This document shows positions 8,451-17,536 of a stretch of 64,000 nucleotides of DNA, one piece after another. The translations under genes and the position numbers were made by a program. Below the pieces are notes generated by a model that did no database searches, was not told where the DNA came from, and saw only the letters and a program-made list of their open reading frames with translations. Source of the stretch: FEN-1297 sp963843605 (GTDB lineage Bacteria > Bacteroidota > Ignavibacteria > Ignavibacteriales > Ignavibacteriaceae); the NCBI GenBank assembly GCA_963843605.1, contig CAWJLA010000009.1, forward strand, positions 1 to 64,000, read 5' to 3'. Within the stretch, counting starts at the first letter, position 1. Each line of letters opens with the position of its first letter.

Positions 8451-10121
8451 TTATTCCCCCACTATTGAGGCAAGCAGCCAGCTGTCGGGGTCCAATTTTA
8501 TATTAACCGGTTTTTTAGTAACTGCGATTTCCAACACTTTTTGACGGCTGTCGATAAAAAATGTTTTAACAGTACCGGTTTTGTCCTGGAAATTTATTTC
8601 AACATCTAGAGGGAATTTATATGCATTATATCCGCTCTGTGTCTGATCCAGCTTAATTCTGAGGATATAAGTATTACTTCCCGTTTCAACCTGCCAGTTA
8701 TATTTTAATTTTATAATCCCGGTTCCTTTGAACACCCATTGATCGAAAAACCAGTCCAGATTTTTGTGCGACACTTCATTGCAAATGCTCTCAAAATCTT
8801 TTGTGGATGCGTTGCCGTATTTATAAGTCCGGTAATACTTTCTTAGAATGGAAAAAAAAACCGAATCCCCGGTTTCCCGCCGGAGCATATTAAGAACCCA
8901 GGCTCCTTTATCGTAAACCGTTGAGCCGAAAAGATCTTGCGGGTTGTAAACCGTCCCCTTAAAATTTTCGTTGAATTTATCCATCATGTGAGCTTGAAGC
9001 GCGGTCGGACCGTTTTTATATTCGGCGTACAGCGCTTCGCAGTAGGAAGCAAATCCTTCGTTCAGCCATACATCTTTCCAGGTTTTGGGACCGACTGCAT
9101 CACCGAACCAATGATGGGCAAGTTCATGAACCAGAATATCACTGAAAAAATCCCTGCCGGTTATGAAATTATATCCTACTCCGATTACTGTCTGCGTTTC
9201 CATGGCGCCCATCGGCCATAAAAACTCAGCAATTCCGTATTTCTCTTTTAAAAAAGGATATTCGCCGAATTTGGCTGCGAAGAAACGGATCATTTCCGGC
9301 GTATCCTTAAAATCAGTCTTTGCATTTTCCAGCTGCTTCGGAAAGACATAGTATTGAATAGCCATTGTATCCGATTTGGACAATGATATGTACCGGTCGG
9401 AATAATTAACGTAATCCGAAGAATAAAGGCAAACCAGATATGTTGATGTAGGATAATCCGTCTTCCAGTAGTAAGTCTTTTTGTTTCCGGTTGATGTCAC
9501 ACTGATTAATTTCCCGTTGGAAACGGAAACCATAGAAGAATCGTTTGTTATTTTAATATCATAGGTAGCTTTATCTGCGGGCATATCGTTGCACGGGAAC
9601 CACGTGGAAGCGTAATTAGGTTCGCTCAGATTATAAACACATGAATGGCCGTTTATCTCACCGAAAGCAAATGAGGAAAACCCCATTCTCTTTGGAGTGC
9701 CTTCGTAAATAATTCTTATTCTGAATGTGTCCCTAACCGTATTGTTAGTCCTTACCGATAATGCAGTCCCGATATCCGAAAACATTGCCTGCTTCCCGTT
9801 CAGGGTTAAATTCGAAATCTTCATATTATCATAAAAATTAAGATCAATGGTCTTCAGGTTTTTATCTTTCAGCACTCCCGTTATCGTAACGTCGCCTTTC
9901 AGTTGTTTATCTACGATGTCGAGATCAAAATTAAGGAGGTAATGAATTATATCGATCTTGTACTGATCCGGCAGAATATACAGACTGTCCGGTTTATCCG
10001 TAAACATAACCCTTCCCGGATTGCCGCCGGGCTTTAATAAATCTGAAGAGAATAATAACTTACCTTGGAAAAGGCAGCAAAGTAAAGTTATAAGCACAAA
10101 TATTTTAAAATTACCGGACAT
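8451..10121 (-). CDS. secreted M1-family zinc metallopeptidase (aminopeptidase-like)
   Basis: A 556-residue protein with an N-terminal signal sequence (FKIFVLITLLCCLFQGKLLF). The zinc site is HELAHHW around residue 330 followed by LNEGFASYCEALY, giving the HExxH-x18-E pattern of M1 (gluzincin) peptidases. The exopeptidase motif GxMEN reads GAMETQ here: the Glu that binds the substrate amino terminus is kept but Asn is Thr. Length covers the N-terminal beta saddle and catalytic domain plus a short C-terminal segment (IKLKYNWQVETG), without the large helical domain of PepN. It probably degrades peptides in the periplasm or at the surface. It is transcribed divergently from glgC. Confidence 0.88.
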   Translation of the reverse strand: MSGNFKIFVLITLLCCLFQGKLLFSSDLLKPGGNPGRVMFTDKPDSLYILPDQYKIDIIHYLLNFDLDIVDKQLKGDVTITGVLKDKNLKTIDLNFYDNMKISNLTLNGKQAMFSDIGTALSVRTNNTVRDTFRIRIIYEGTPKRMGFSSFAFGEINGHSCVYNLSEPNYASTWFPCNDMPADKATYDIKITNDSSMVSVSNGKLISVTSTGNKKTYYWKTDYPTSTYLVCLYSSDYVNYSDRYISLSKSDTMAIQYYVFPKQLENAKTDFKDTPEMIRFFAAKFGEYPFLKEKYGIAEFLWPMGAMETQTVIGVGYNFITGRDFFSDILVHELAHHWFGDAVGPKTWKDVWLNEGFASYCEALYAEYKNGPTALQAHMMDKFNENFKGTVYNPQDLFGSTVYDKGAWVLNMLRRETGDSVFFSILRKYYRTYKYGNASTKDFESICNEVSHKNLDWFFDQWVFKGTGIIKLKYNWQVETGSNTYILRIKLDQTQSGYNAYKFPLDVEINFQDKTGTVKTFFIDSRQKVLEIAVTKKPVNIKLDPDSWLLASIVGE

Positions 10122-10300
10122 AATGTTATAGACATCAATTATTTCTTAAAAATTATGATAATTATCTCCGGGATGCTTCCCGGCAGTTGATTTATTGCAT
10201 AATATTTTTAATTATAAAGAGTTATTGCAAAATTAACAATTTCTTCGATTGCCAAACAAATGATATTTCAATATATTAAAATTTATTTTCCGGAGGGATT

Positions 10301-11545
10301 ATGACATTTCCTGGGTCATCTGTATTACGACAGACAATTTCCGTTATACTTGCAGGCGGACAAGGCGAACGGTTATACCCATTAACTTCATACCGCAGCA
10401 AACCGTCGGTTCCTTTCGGCGGGAAATACAGAATCATCGATTTCGCATTATCCAATTGCCTTAATTCGGGATTAAGACGAATATACGTGCTTACCCAATA
10501 CAAGTCGGATTCCCTAAACCAGCATCTGCTTGAGGCCTGGAGCATATTTAATCCGGAATTGGGAGAGTTTATTTATTCGGTACCCCCGCAGAGAAAAATG
10601 AATAACGATTGGTATCTGGGAACTGCTAACGCAATGTATCAGAACCTGAATCTCTATTCAGCAGAGAAAAAAGTTAACTGGGTATTAATCCTGGGCGGAG
10701 ATCATATCTACAAAATGGATTATCTAAAAATGATTCAGTACCATATAGATATGAAGGCGGATATATCGATGGCTTGTATTGAAGTTCCAAAAGACGAAGC
10801 AAGCCGTTTCGGTATTGTAAGCGTAGATGAAAAATACGGTATAACTTCTTTCATCGAAAAGCCGGCCGACCCGCCGGAAATTCCGGATGAACCAGGTTAT
10901 TGTTTCGTTAATATGGGAATATATGTTTTTAACGCATCAAGTCTGCGCGATGTTTTCGCCGAAATGGAAACTAAAAAAATAAAGAGCCAGGACTTCGGGA
11001 AAGATATTCTTCCCTATATGGTTAAATCCGGCAGAAGCGTTTATGCCTATAAATTTTTCGACGAAAATAAAAAGACAAAACCTTACTGGAAGGATATCGG
11101 TACAATTGACAGTTATTATGAAGCCAGCATGGATTTGATCTCAATTACTCCGGAATTTAACTTTTATGACCAGAACTGGCCGATGCGAACCTATCAGTAT
11201 CAGTTCCCTCCGGCAAAAACCGTTTCGCATGAGGGGGAAAGAGTAGGAAGAACTCTGAATTCTTTAATATGCGACGGTACTATTGTTTCGGGCGGACTTG
11301 TTGAAAGGTCTTTGCTTGGACCTAATGTAAGAGTAAACAGTTATTCTTATGTTACGGACTCCATCATAATGAACAATTGCAACGTCGGCAGACACGCCAG
11401 AATAAGAAGAGCTATAATCGATAAGAATGTAAATATTCCTGAAGGTTACGAGATAGGTTTTGATATTGAGGGAGATAAGAAAAAATTTACCGTGACCGAC
11501 AGCGGAATAGTAGTTATTGCCAAAAATCACGTTCTTCCTCTTTAA
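10301..11545 (+). CDS. glgC: glucose-1-phosphate adenylyltransferase
   Basis: The enzyme makes ADP-glucose from glucose-1-phosphate and ATP, the committed step of bacterial glycogen synthesis. The 414-residue protein begins with the nucleotidyltransferase signature ILAGGQGERLYPLT and continues with SKPSVPFGGKYRIIDFALSNC, GGDHIYKMDY, GIVSVDEK with FIEKP, and PYWKDIGTIDSYYEA, all hallmark GlgC segments. The C-terminal part is a left-handed beta-helix (SYVTDSIIMNNCNVGRHARIRRAIIDKNV). The ATG at 10301 is preceded by GGAGGGA. No other glycogen gene lies in the window, so it is likely a single transcription unit. Confidence 0.96.
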   Translation: MTFPGSSVLRQTISVILAGGQGERLYPLTSYRSKPSVPFGGKYRIIDFALSNCLNSGLRRIYVLTQYKSDSLNQHLLEAWSIFNPELGEFIYSVPPQRKMNNDWYLGTANAMYQNLNLYSAEKKVNWVLILGGDHIYKMDYLKMIQYHIDMKADISMACIEVPKDEASRFGIVSVDEKYGITSFIEKPADPPEIPDEPGYCFVNMGIYVFNASSLRDVFAEMETKKIKSQDFGKDILPYMVKSGRSVYAYKFFDENKKTKPYWKDIGTIDSYYEASMDLISITPEFNFYDQNWPMRTYQYQFPPAKTVSHEGERVGRTLNSLICDGTIVSGGLVERSLLGPNVRVNSYSYVTDSIIMNNCNVGRHARIRRAIIDKNVNIPEGYEIGFDIEGDKKKFTVTDSGIVVIAKNHVLPL

Positions 11546-11649
11546 AGGTTTTTGTTTCAAGGGATTCGCTTGTAGCTGACTTTTAAGTTCATTTCATAAT
11601 AAAAATATTTATCATATTTTCGAATGTTTTATTCGATAAAATTATTTTA

Positions 11650-13498
11650 ATGAGCATGAATCCCAATTTAGAAACAAAATTAAAGAACCTGCCGGATAAA
11701 CCCGGTATATATCAGTTTTTTAACGATAAAGGAAAAATAATATACGTCGGAAAGGCAATTAATTTAAAAAACCGCGTAAGAAGTTATTTCCATAACGGCG
11801 TTAGTTCTCCCAAAACACTCGCCCTGGTTGCCAAGATTAACGATCTCGAACTTATTGTAACCGATAATGAAATTGAAGCTCTTGTTCTTGAGAACAATCT
11901 TATAAAACAGTACAAACCCCGATATAATGTCAACTTAAAAGACGACAAATCTTATCCTTACATAAAAGTTACTAAAGAACCGTATCCCAGGGTTTACCCC
12001 ACCAGAAGGGTCATAAGGGACGGCTCCAAATACTTCGGACCATATACCGATGTTAAGAATATGAAATCATCGTTAAGGATGATAAACCAAATCTTCAGGA
12101 TAAGAAGCTGCAAACTTAACATCGACCGGGAAAGCATCGACAAAAAAAAGTTTAAAGTCTGTCTCGATTACCATATTAAAAAATGCGACGGCCCCTGCGA
12201 AGGATTAATTACTGAAGCCGCATATAACGAAATGGTCAACGAAGTAGTGAAATTATTGAAAGGCAGAACGGACGACCTGATAAAAGATCTTAATGCTAGG
12301 ATGCAGAAATCGGTTGCCGAACTTGAATTCGAGAATGCTGCGGAAATACGGGATAAAATAGGTCAGCTCGAAGCAATTTCTTCAAAACAAAAAGTTGTAA
12401 GCGACGATTTTGAAGACCGCGATATAATTTCGATCGCCTTCGAGGGAAAAGATTCGGCATGCTCTGTTTTTAATATAAGAGCCGGTAAAATTGTGGGTAA
12501 AAGACAGCTTAGACTGAGCATCGAAGAAAACGAGGAGATAGCCGATATTTATTCGGCGGCGGTAAAATTTTATTATAACGAATTCGTTGAAATACCTCCC
12601 GAAATTATTATGGAAACGGAACCGTCGGATGCTCCTACCCTTGCCGAATGGCTGTCTCAGAAAACGGGCGGAAAAATAAAAATTATTGTGCCGAAACGCG
12701 GTGAGTTAAGTTCGCTTGTAAAAATGTGTAAAGAAAATGCCGTACTTCAGCTGAAAGAAATTCAGCTTCAGAAGATGAAAAAGGAAGGCCAGGTTCCGTA
12801 CGCCCTTTCGGCGCTTCAAAGAGATTTGAGATTGAATGTACTGCCGAGAAAAATTGAATGCTTCGATATTTCGAATTTACAGGGAAGCGATACGGTTGCG
12901 AGTATGGTTGTATTTGAAGACGGAAAGCCGAAAAAAAGTCTGTACAGAAAATTTATTATTAAAGAAGTGGAAGGCCCCGACGATTTCTCAAGTATGCGTG
13001 AGGTGATCGGAAGAAGATATTCAAAATTGCTTGAAGAAAATCTGCCTCTTCCTGAATTTAATAATGGTAGACGGAGGCAAAGGCCAGCTTTCAAGCGCGG
13101 TTGAAATACTTGACAGCCTCGGAATAAAAAAATATAATATCATAGGTCTGGCTAAAAGGCTGGAAGAAGTATTTTTCCCCGAAAATTCAGAACCGGAGTC
13201 GATACCAAAAACTTCATCAGGATTAAAATTACTGCAGCAGGTGCGCGACGAAGCTCACCGCTTCGCAATTACTTTCCATCGTTCCAGAAGAAGCAAACGA
13301 ACTATAAAAACTGAACTAACCGATATAAAAGGTATAGGCAATGAAACCGCTAAAAAATTACTCACAGAGTTAGGAAGTTTGTCATCCGTAAAAGATGCCG
13401 ATATTGAAAAACTATCTTCCATAATCGGAAATCAAAAAGCTTTATTGTTGAAAAATTATTTCGAACAACCGGAAAAGACAGGTACGAATTCGCAATAA
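11650..13498 (+). CDS. uvrC: excinuclease ABC subunit C, one apparent frameshift
   Basis: UvrC makes the dual incisions of nucleotide excision repair. The N-terminal GIY-YIG nuclease reads DKPGIYQFFNDKGKIIYVGKA, the UVR motif lies at about residues 210-240 (ELEFENAAEIRDKIGQLEAI), and the RNase H-like incision domain starts at CFDISNLQGSDTVASMVVFEDG. The frame then changes near 13063: the text GAATTTAATAATGGTAGACGG has one T too many for the expected LIMVDGGKGQLSSA, which follows in another frame. The C-terminal helix-hairpin-helix domain (LTDIKGIGNETAKKLLTELGS) ends at 13498. Combined length is about 615 residues, normal for UvrC. An otherwise intact essential-type gene with a one-base break suggests sequence error. 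Confidence 0.93.
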
Positions 13499-13612
13499 AC
13501 CAGGCTAATCTTTGTGAAGAATCCGGGAAAAATGAATTATCCTTTAAGAAATCTATAGTTCGTTTCCTTGTTCTCTATTTCCTTGACAATAGGCTTATTC
13601 TCTGCCTTGCGC

Positions 13613-13638
13613 AAGAGCGGCAACCTTGCCGCGCTCTT
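13613..13638 (-). terminator. strong hairpin after the small ORF
   Basis: AAGAGC-GGCAA-CC-TTGCC-GC-GCTCTT forms an 11-base-pair stem with a two-base bulge. It overlaps the stop codon of the small minus-strand ORF. No run of U follows in either direction, so it may be an RNA processing or stability element rather than an intrinsic terminator. Confidence 0.4.
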
Positions 13639-13771
13639 AACGGCATGATCCGATCAATACAATGAGACCATTCTTAACGGGTTCCTTTGCTACCTGAAAA
13701 CCTATTTCTTTGATTTGCCCGGTAACCATGGCCATTTTTTTTTCATGCATAACTTTGCTGCTCTTTTCCAT
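13637..13771 (-). CDS. possible 44-residue small protein of unknown function
   Basis: The minus strand reads MEKSSKVMHEKKMAMVTGQI followed by KEIGFQVAKEPVKNGLIVLI and GSCR, then a stop. The composition is protein-like (amphipathic, with a hydrophobic C-terminal stretch), and a strong hairpin overlaps the stop. I recognise no family. The MVTGQIKEIGFQVAKEP part could be the start of a longer gene now reduced to a fragment. A clear ribosome-binding site is not visible. It is the only gene candidate in the roughly 390 bases between uvrC and the AraC regulator; the rest of this gap (13499-13610, 13772-13892) shows nothing else. Confidence 0.3.
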   Translation of the reverse strand: MEKSSKVMHEKKMAMVTGQIKEIGFQVAKEPVKNGLIVLIGSCR

Positions 13772-13892
13772 ATTTCTACTGCTTTATATTAAAAATTAAA
13801 CAAATAGTACAAATGTATTTCATCAGAAAATGAAATTATTTACAATTTGGTAATAAAAATTTTTAAATTTTATCCGCCATCGGCAATACAAT

Positions 13893-14813
13893 TCAATTAA
13901 ATGACCGCCTGAATTCCAAAGGTGAAATATTGGTTTTGCTTTTGAAGAGTTTACTAAAAGACTGAGAGTGTCCAAATCCCAATTTATACGCAATTTCGCT
14001 AACCGATAAGTCTGTGGTTGATAATTTTTCTTTCGCCTTTTCTATAAGTTTATTGTGAATGTGCTGCTGGGTGCTTTGACCGGTCAGCACTTTGAGCAGA
14101 CTACTTAAATAATTCGGTGATACATTTAATTTTTCAGCAACATTTTGAACTGTAGGCAATCCCTTTACCGCCAGATCGTCGCTGATAAAATATCCGGTAA
14201 GAACTTCCTCAAGCCGGTCCAGTATTTTGTGGTTGGTTATTTTTCTGGTTATAAATTGACGGTGATAAAATCTTTCAGAATAATTAAGCAGCACTTCTAT
14301 CTGCGAGACAATAATATCCTGGCTGAACTTGTCTATGTTTGAATGATATTCATTCTGAATATTTTGCATAATACTTATAATGATTGCTTCTTCTTTTTCC
14401 GAAAGAAACAATGCTTCATTTACGGAATAGTCGAAGTATTCATATCTCTTTATTGTTTTAACCAGAGGCGAGTTCCACAAGAAATCTGGATGAATGAGCA
14501 GCATCCAGCCCGTTTGCCGCCGCACTTCATCTTTGCCCGGTTCTATTCCGAAAACCTGGTTGGGCGACATAAAATACATTACCCCTTCATCGAAATCATA
14601 TTCCTGCTGGCCGTATCTGAATTTTGCATTGCAATTTCTTTTCAGCCCGATGGAATAAAAATCATATACCAGACTAACCGATTCTGTGTGCGGCCGGTGC
14701 GGAGCAGATTCAAGATTTATAACGCTGATTAACGGATGCTCCGGCTTAGGCAACCCGCGGAGGCGGTGAAACTCACTTATGGTTTTAATCCTGAGTACTA
14801 GTTTCTTGTTCAT
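13893..14813 (-). CDS. AraC-family transcriptional regulator
   Basis: A 306-residue protein. The N-terminal half (1-190) looks like the cupin-type sensing domain of Bacteroidetes AraC proteins (EYDFDEGVMYFMSPNQVFGIEP). The C-terminal 100 residues hold two helix-turn-helix units: NVAEKLNVSPNYLSSLLKVLTG and LSVSEIAYKLGFGHSQSFSKLFK, ending in TNISPLEFR. It sits at the 3' end of a run of five minus-strand genes made up of reductases and dehydrogenases, and probably regulates them in response to an unknown small molecule. An 84-base gap separates it from the SDR gene upstream. Confidence 0.9.
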   Translation of the reverse strand: MNKKLVLRIKTISEFHRLRGLPKPEHPLISVINLESAPHRPHTESVSLVYDFYSIGLKRNCNAKFRYGQQEYDFDEGVMYFMSPNQVFGIEPGKDEVRRQTGWMLLIHPDFLWNSPLVKTIKRYEYFDYSVNEALFLSEKEEAIIISIMQNIQNEYHSNIDKFSQDIIVSQIEVLLNYSERFYHRQFITRKITNHKILDRLEEVLTGYFISDDLAVKGLPTVQNVAEKLNVSPNYLSSLLKVLTGQSTQQHIHNKLIEKAKEKLSTTDLSVSEIAYKLGFGHSQSFSKLFKSKTNISPLEFRRSFN

Positions 14814-14897
14814 TTTATATAGATTATGTTTTTATATTTTCCTGTCCGTGTTTTTAAAACAATTTAATATAATCGTTTTGTTGTTTTTATTTTGTAA

Positions 14898-15620
14898 TTA
14901 CCAGGGTACTTCCTCTTCTCTGAAAAATTTTCCTGTTGGTCCGTGATTATCTAACGTTGCATATTTTACAATAAACTTAGCACCTTGCTCTGCTGTTTGT
15001 GTTCCTTTGAAATGGTTTAGGTCGGTTGCGGTATATCCCGGCGATACACTGTTTATTTTAAAACTTGTTTCTCTTAATTCATTTGCCAGCATCACGGTAA
15101 AAGCATTCAGCGCGGTCTTGGAACAACTGTAGGCATCATAAATATTATAGTTGGGATTTAACGTACTATTATGAACCGTTAAAGATCCAAGTTCACTTGA
15201 AACATTTACGATGACCGGTTCGTTTGATTTTTTTAAAAGATTAATAAATTGCTGTGTTGTTTGCACTGCGCCAAAAAAATTAGTTTCAAAAACCTTCCGT
15301 AAATTTTCAATATCTACTGTCGATATATTTTGAGACGGTCCTCCGCTAATGCCTGCATTATTTATTAAAACATCTAAAGCCTCAATTCTGTTTTCCAATT
15401 CTTGCCTTGCCTGTTTAATTGAATTTATATGCGTGACATCGATTTCAATTAATTCGACATTTGAAATTCCTAAATCTTTTAATTTATTTACGGCATCCAA
15501 ACCTCTTGTTTTGTCCCTGCTTCCCAGGTACACAAAATAGCCCAACCGTGCCATTTGTTTTGCTGTTTCAAAACCGATTCCTTTATTGGCCCCTGTTATT
15601 AATACTGTTTTCATAGTCAT
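14898..15620 (-). CDS. short-chain dehydrogenase/reductase
   Basis: An NAD(P)-dependent oxidoreductase of the classical SDR family, about 240 residues. The cofactor-binding TGANKGIG is near the N-terminus, NNAGIS lies in the middle, a Ser is in VNVSSELGS, and the catalytic YSCSK occurs in NIYDAYSCSKTALN. A start at 15659 would add an unusual KQQICRIKKIKIM leader, so the ATG at 15620 (or 15614), directly before KTVLITG, is more likely. The carbonyl substrate is unknown; the closest look-alikes are carbonyl reductase-type SDRs that act on quinones or aldehydes. It sits between the AraC gene and the aldo/keto reductase. Confidence 0.88.
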   Translation of the reverse strand: MTMKTVLITGANKGIGFETAKQMARLGYFVYLGSRDKTRGLDAVNKLKDLGISNVELIEIDVTHINSIKQARQELENRIEALDVLINNAGISGGPSQNISTVDIENLRKVFETNFFGAVQTTQQFINLLKKSNEPVIVNVSSELGSLTVHNSTLNPNYNIYDAYSCSKTALNAFTVMLANELRETSFKINSVSPGYTATDLNHFKGTQTAEQGAKFIVKYATLDNHGPTGKFFREEEVPW

Positions 15621-15689
15621 AATTTTTATTTTTTTGATTCTACAAATTTGTTGTTTCAAAATTACGCGGCAACAAAGAAACAGCTGGGT

Positions 15690-16613
15690 TCAGCCGATCT
15701 TTTCTGCCAGTCCGTTCAAGACATTCATGGATCCGTCGTCGAGACTTATATCACCGGCGGCAACGTTTTCGTCCAGGTGCTCAAGGCTCGAGGTACCAGG
15801 GATCAGCAGAATATTCGGTGCGTGAGCAAGCAGCCAGGCTAATCCCACCAGAGCCGGCGTTGCTTCCAGCTTCGATGCTATCTTGATTACCTCCGGAGCT
15901 TCGCTTACCTTCGCTATGCCCGGGAATGCCGAGCCGAGCGGGAAGAACGGTACCCATGCAATATCATGTTCTTTACAAAGATTAAGAAGCGGCTCCGAGG
16001 AACGGTCAAGAACGCTGTAGGCATTCTGCACACACGCGATGCCGGCAGGAAGCGCCCGGCTGAGCTGTTCGAACATAACGTTGCTGAGCCCGATACCGCC
16101 GATCTTTCCTTCGTCACGCAGCGCCACCATCTCGGCCAACTGGTCGTCAAAGTCGGCGAAATATTCTACCGGGACAGGGGCACCGTCGTGCATTGCGTCC
16201 ATCACACGGAGATTAACTACATCTATCCTTTCAACAGCCAGACTGCGAAGGTTGGCTTCTACACCGGCGCGGAGCTGTTCGGGATACTGAGCCGGAATCC
16301 AGCCGCCGTTTTCATCACGTTCGGCTCCAACCTTGCTTACCAGTACTAAGTTTTCAGGGTAAGGATGTAATGCAGCATGAATCAATTCGTTGGAAATACC
16401 GGCGCCGTAAAAATGTGCCGTATCAATGTGATTAACACCCAGTTTGACGGCACGACGTAAAACGCTCAGGGCTGCATTCCTGTCGCGGGGCGGTCCCCAG
16501 ACTCCTGGTCCGGGAAGTTGCATGGCGCCGAAGCCGATGCGGGCTACTTCGCGTCCGGCCAGCATAGCGGTACCGCCGGGGAAATTATTTCTTGCATTTA
16601 ATTCAGTATTCAT
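15690..16613 (-). CDS. aldo/keto reductase, PdxI (YdbC)-like pyridoxal reductase
   Basis: About 307 residues. The text matches the E. coli YdbC/PdxI pattern closely: RIGFGAMQLPGPGVWGPPRD, GVNHIDTAHFYG (catalytic Asp and Tyr), LVLVSKVGAERDENG (catalytic Lys), VVNLRVMD at the position usually held by His in other AKRs, and AWLLAHAPNILLIPGTSS near the NADP-binding end. PdxI reduces pyridoxal to pyridoxine with NADPH. The start at 16613 (MNTELNARNNF) avoids an implausible extension into the neighbouring gene. The gene is visibly more GC-rich than its flanks, which suggests recent transfer from another lineage. Confidence 0.85.
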   Translation of the reverse strand: MNTELNARNNFPGGTAMLAGREVARIGFGAMQLPGPGVWGPPRDRNAALSVLRRAVKLGVNHIDTAHFYGAGISNELIHAALHPYPENLVLVSKVGAERDENGGWIPAQYPEQLRAGVEANLRSLAVERIDVVNLRVMDAMHDGAPVPVEYFADFDDQLAEMVALRDEGKIGGIGLSNVMFEQLSRALPAGIACVQNAYSVLDRSSEPLLNLCKEHDIAWVPFFPLGSAFPGIAKVSEAPEVIKIASKLEATPALVGLAWLLAHAPNILLIPGTSSLEHLDENVAAGDISLDDGSMNVLNGLAEKIG

Positions 16614-16638
16614 CTTTTTCCCAATTAGTTTTAAATTT

Positions 16639-17511
16639 TTAATTACTCTGAAAAAAGCGATCAAATTCTTTTGCGAAATCAGTTAATTTTACTTTTCCGG
16701 TTACTAATTCTGAACCGTGACTCGAAAATTCTTTTGTCATTAATCCCATGTGAATCGGCGGCTGCATTTCAACTATATCCGATGCAAATTTTGGAGTCAA
16801 TCCTGAGTTCACCAGTCCTATTAACATTTCTTTATCAGTCATGGTCACCCATTTTAAATCAGGCTTCCCAATAGCCGTTCCTAAAATTTTTGCGGCTTCA
16901 TTGCAGGTCATTTCATCACTGGCTATATCGCGAATTCTTATGCCTGGATGCTGAGTTAAGATTTCATCAACAACAGCATCTGCAATATCGGAAGGAGACG
17001 ACAGTACAATTTTGTCTTCTCCTCCAAAAGTAGTGGCAATTATTCCTTTTTCTCTAATCATTTCCATAGATTCATAAAAATTGGAATAAAAGTATCCGGG
17101 ACAAATATGTGTAATTGAAACACCGGACAATTCATTAAGAATATTTTCTACATCCTTATAGGCGTTAATTATCCCGGCAATCCATCCGCTTAAAAGTATT
17201 ACCTTTTTTATTCCCGTTTGGCGGATAGCTACTGCAAAGTTTCGGCTGCTATTTTTGAAATAAGTAATCAGGTCGGATTCCTTAAAATTCAAGGGAATCA
17301 TGCAGTACACCGCATCAGCACCCTCAAAAACCTTTGCAAGAAATTCCGCATCTTGCAATTTTCCTATTGCTGCCCGTGCACCTAAGGCTTCAATATCATT
17401 TTTCTTTTTATAATTACTACTGATTACTATAACCGAATGTCCTCTTTTCACTAACTCTTTTGTTATCGGTTTGCTTATATTTCCCAATGAACCTGTTACT
17501 ATGATTTTCAA
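16639..17511 (-). CDS. NmrA-like NAD(P)-binding protein, paralogue 2
   Basis: About 290 residues with an N-terminal Rossmann motif IIVTGSLGNISKPITKELVKRGH, followed by DAEFLAKVFEGADAVYCMIP and the ILLSGWIAG segment of the atypical SDR/NmrA group (quinone reductase QorB-like or redox sensors). It is a clear tandem duplicate of the gene at 17537-18439. An ATG at 17574 would overlap that gene and add LRNLRQSITKNNC. By comparison with the paralogue (KIIVTGSLGN at residue 2), the TTG at 17511 is the better start. The catalytic YxxxK of classical SDRs is absent, as usual here. Substrate unknown. Confidence 0.75.
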   Translation of the reverse strand: MKIIVTGSLGNISKPITKELVKRGHSVIVISSNYKKKNDIEALGARAAIGKLQDAEFLAKVFEGADAVYCMIPLNFKESDLITYFKNSSRNFAVAIRQTGIKKVILLSGWIAGIINAYKDVENILNELSGVSITHICPGYFYSNFYESMEMIREKGIIATTFGGEDKIVLSSPSDIADAVVDEILTQHPGIRIRDIASDEMTCNEAAKILGTAIGKPDLKWVTMTDKEMLIGLVNSGLTPKFASDIVEMQPPIHMGLMTKEFSSHGSELVTGKVKLTDFAKEFDRFFQSN

Positions 17512-17536
17512 ATTTTTACCAGTGATATCTTTACAA

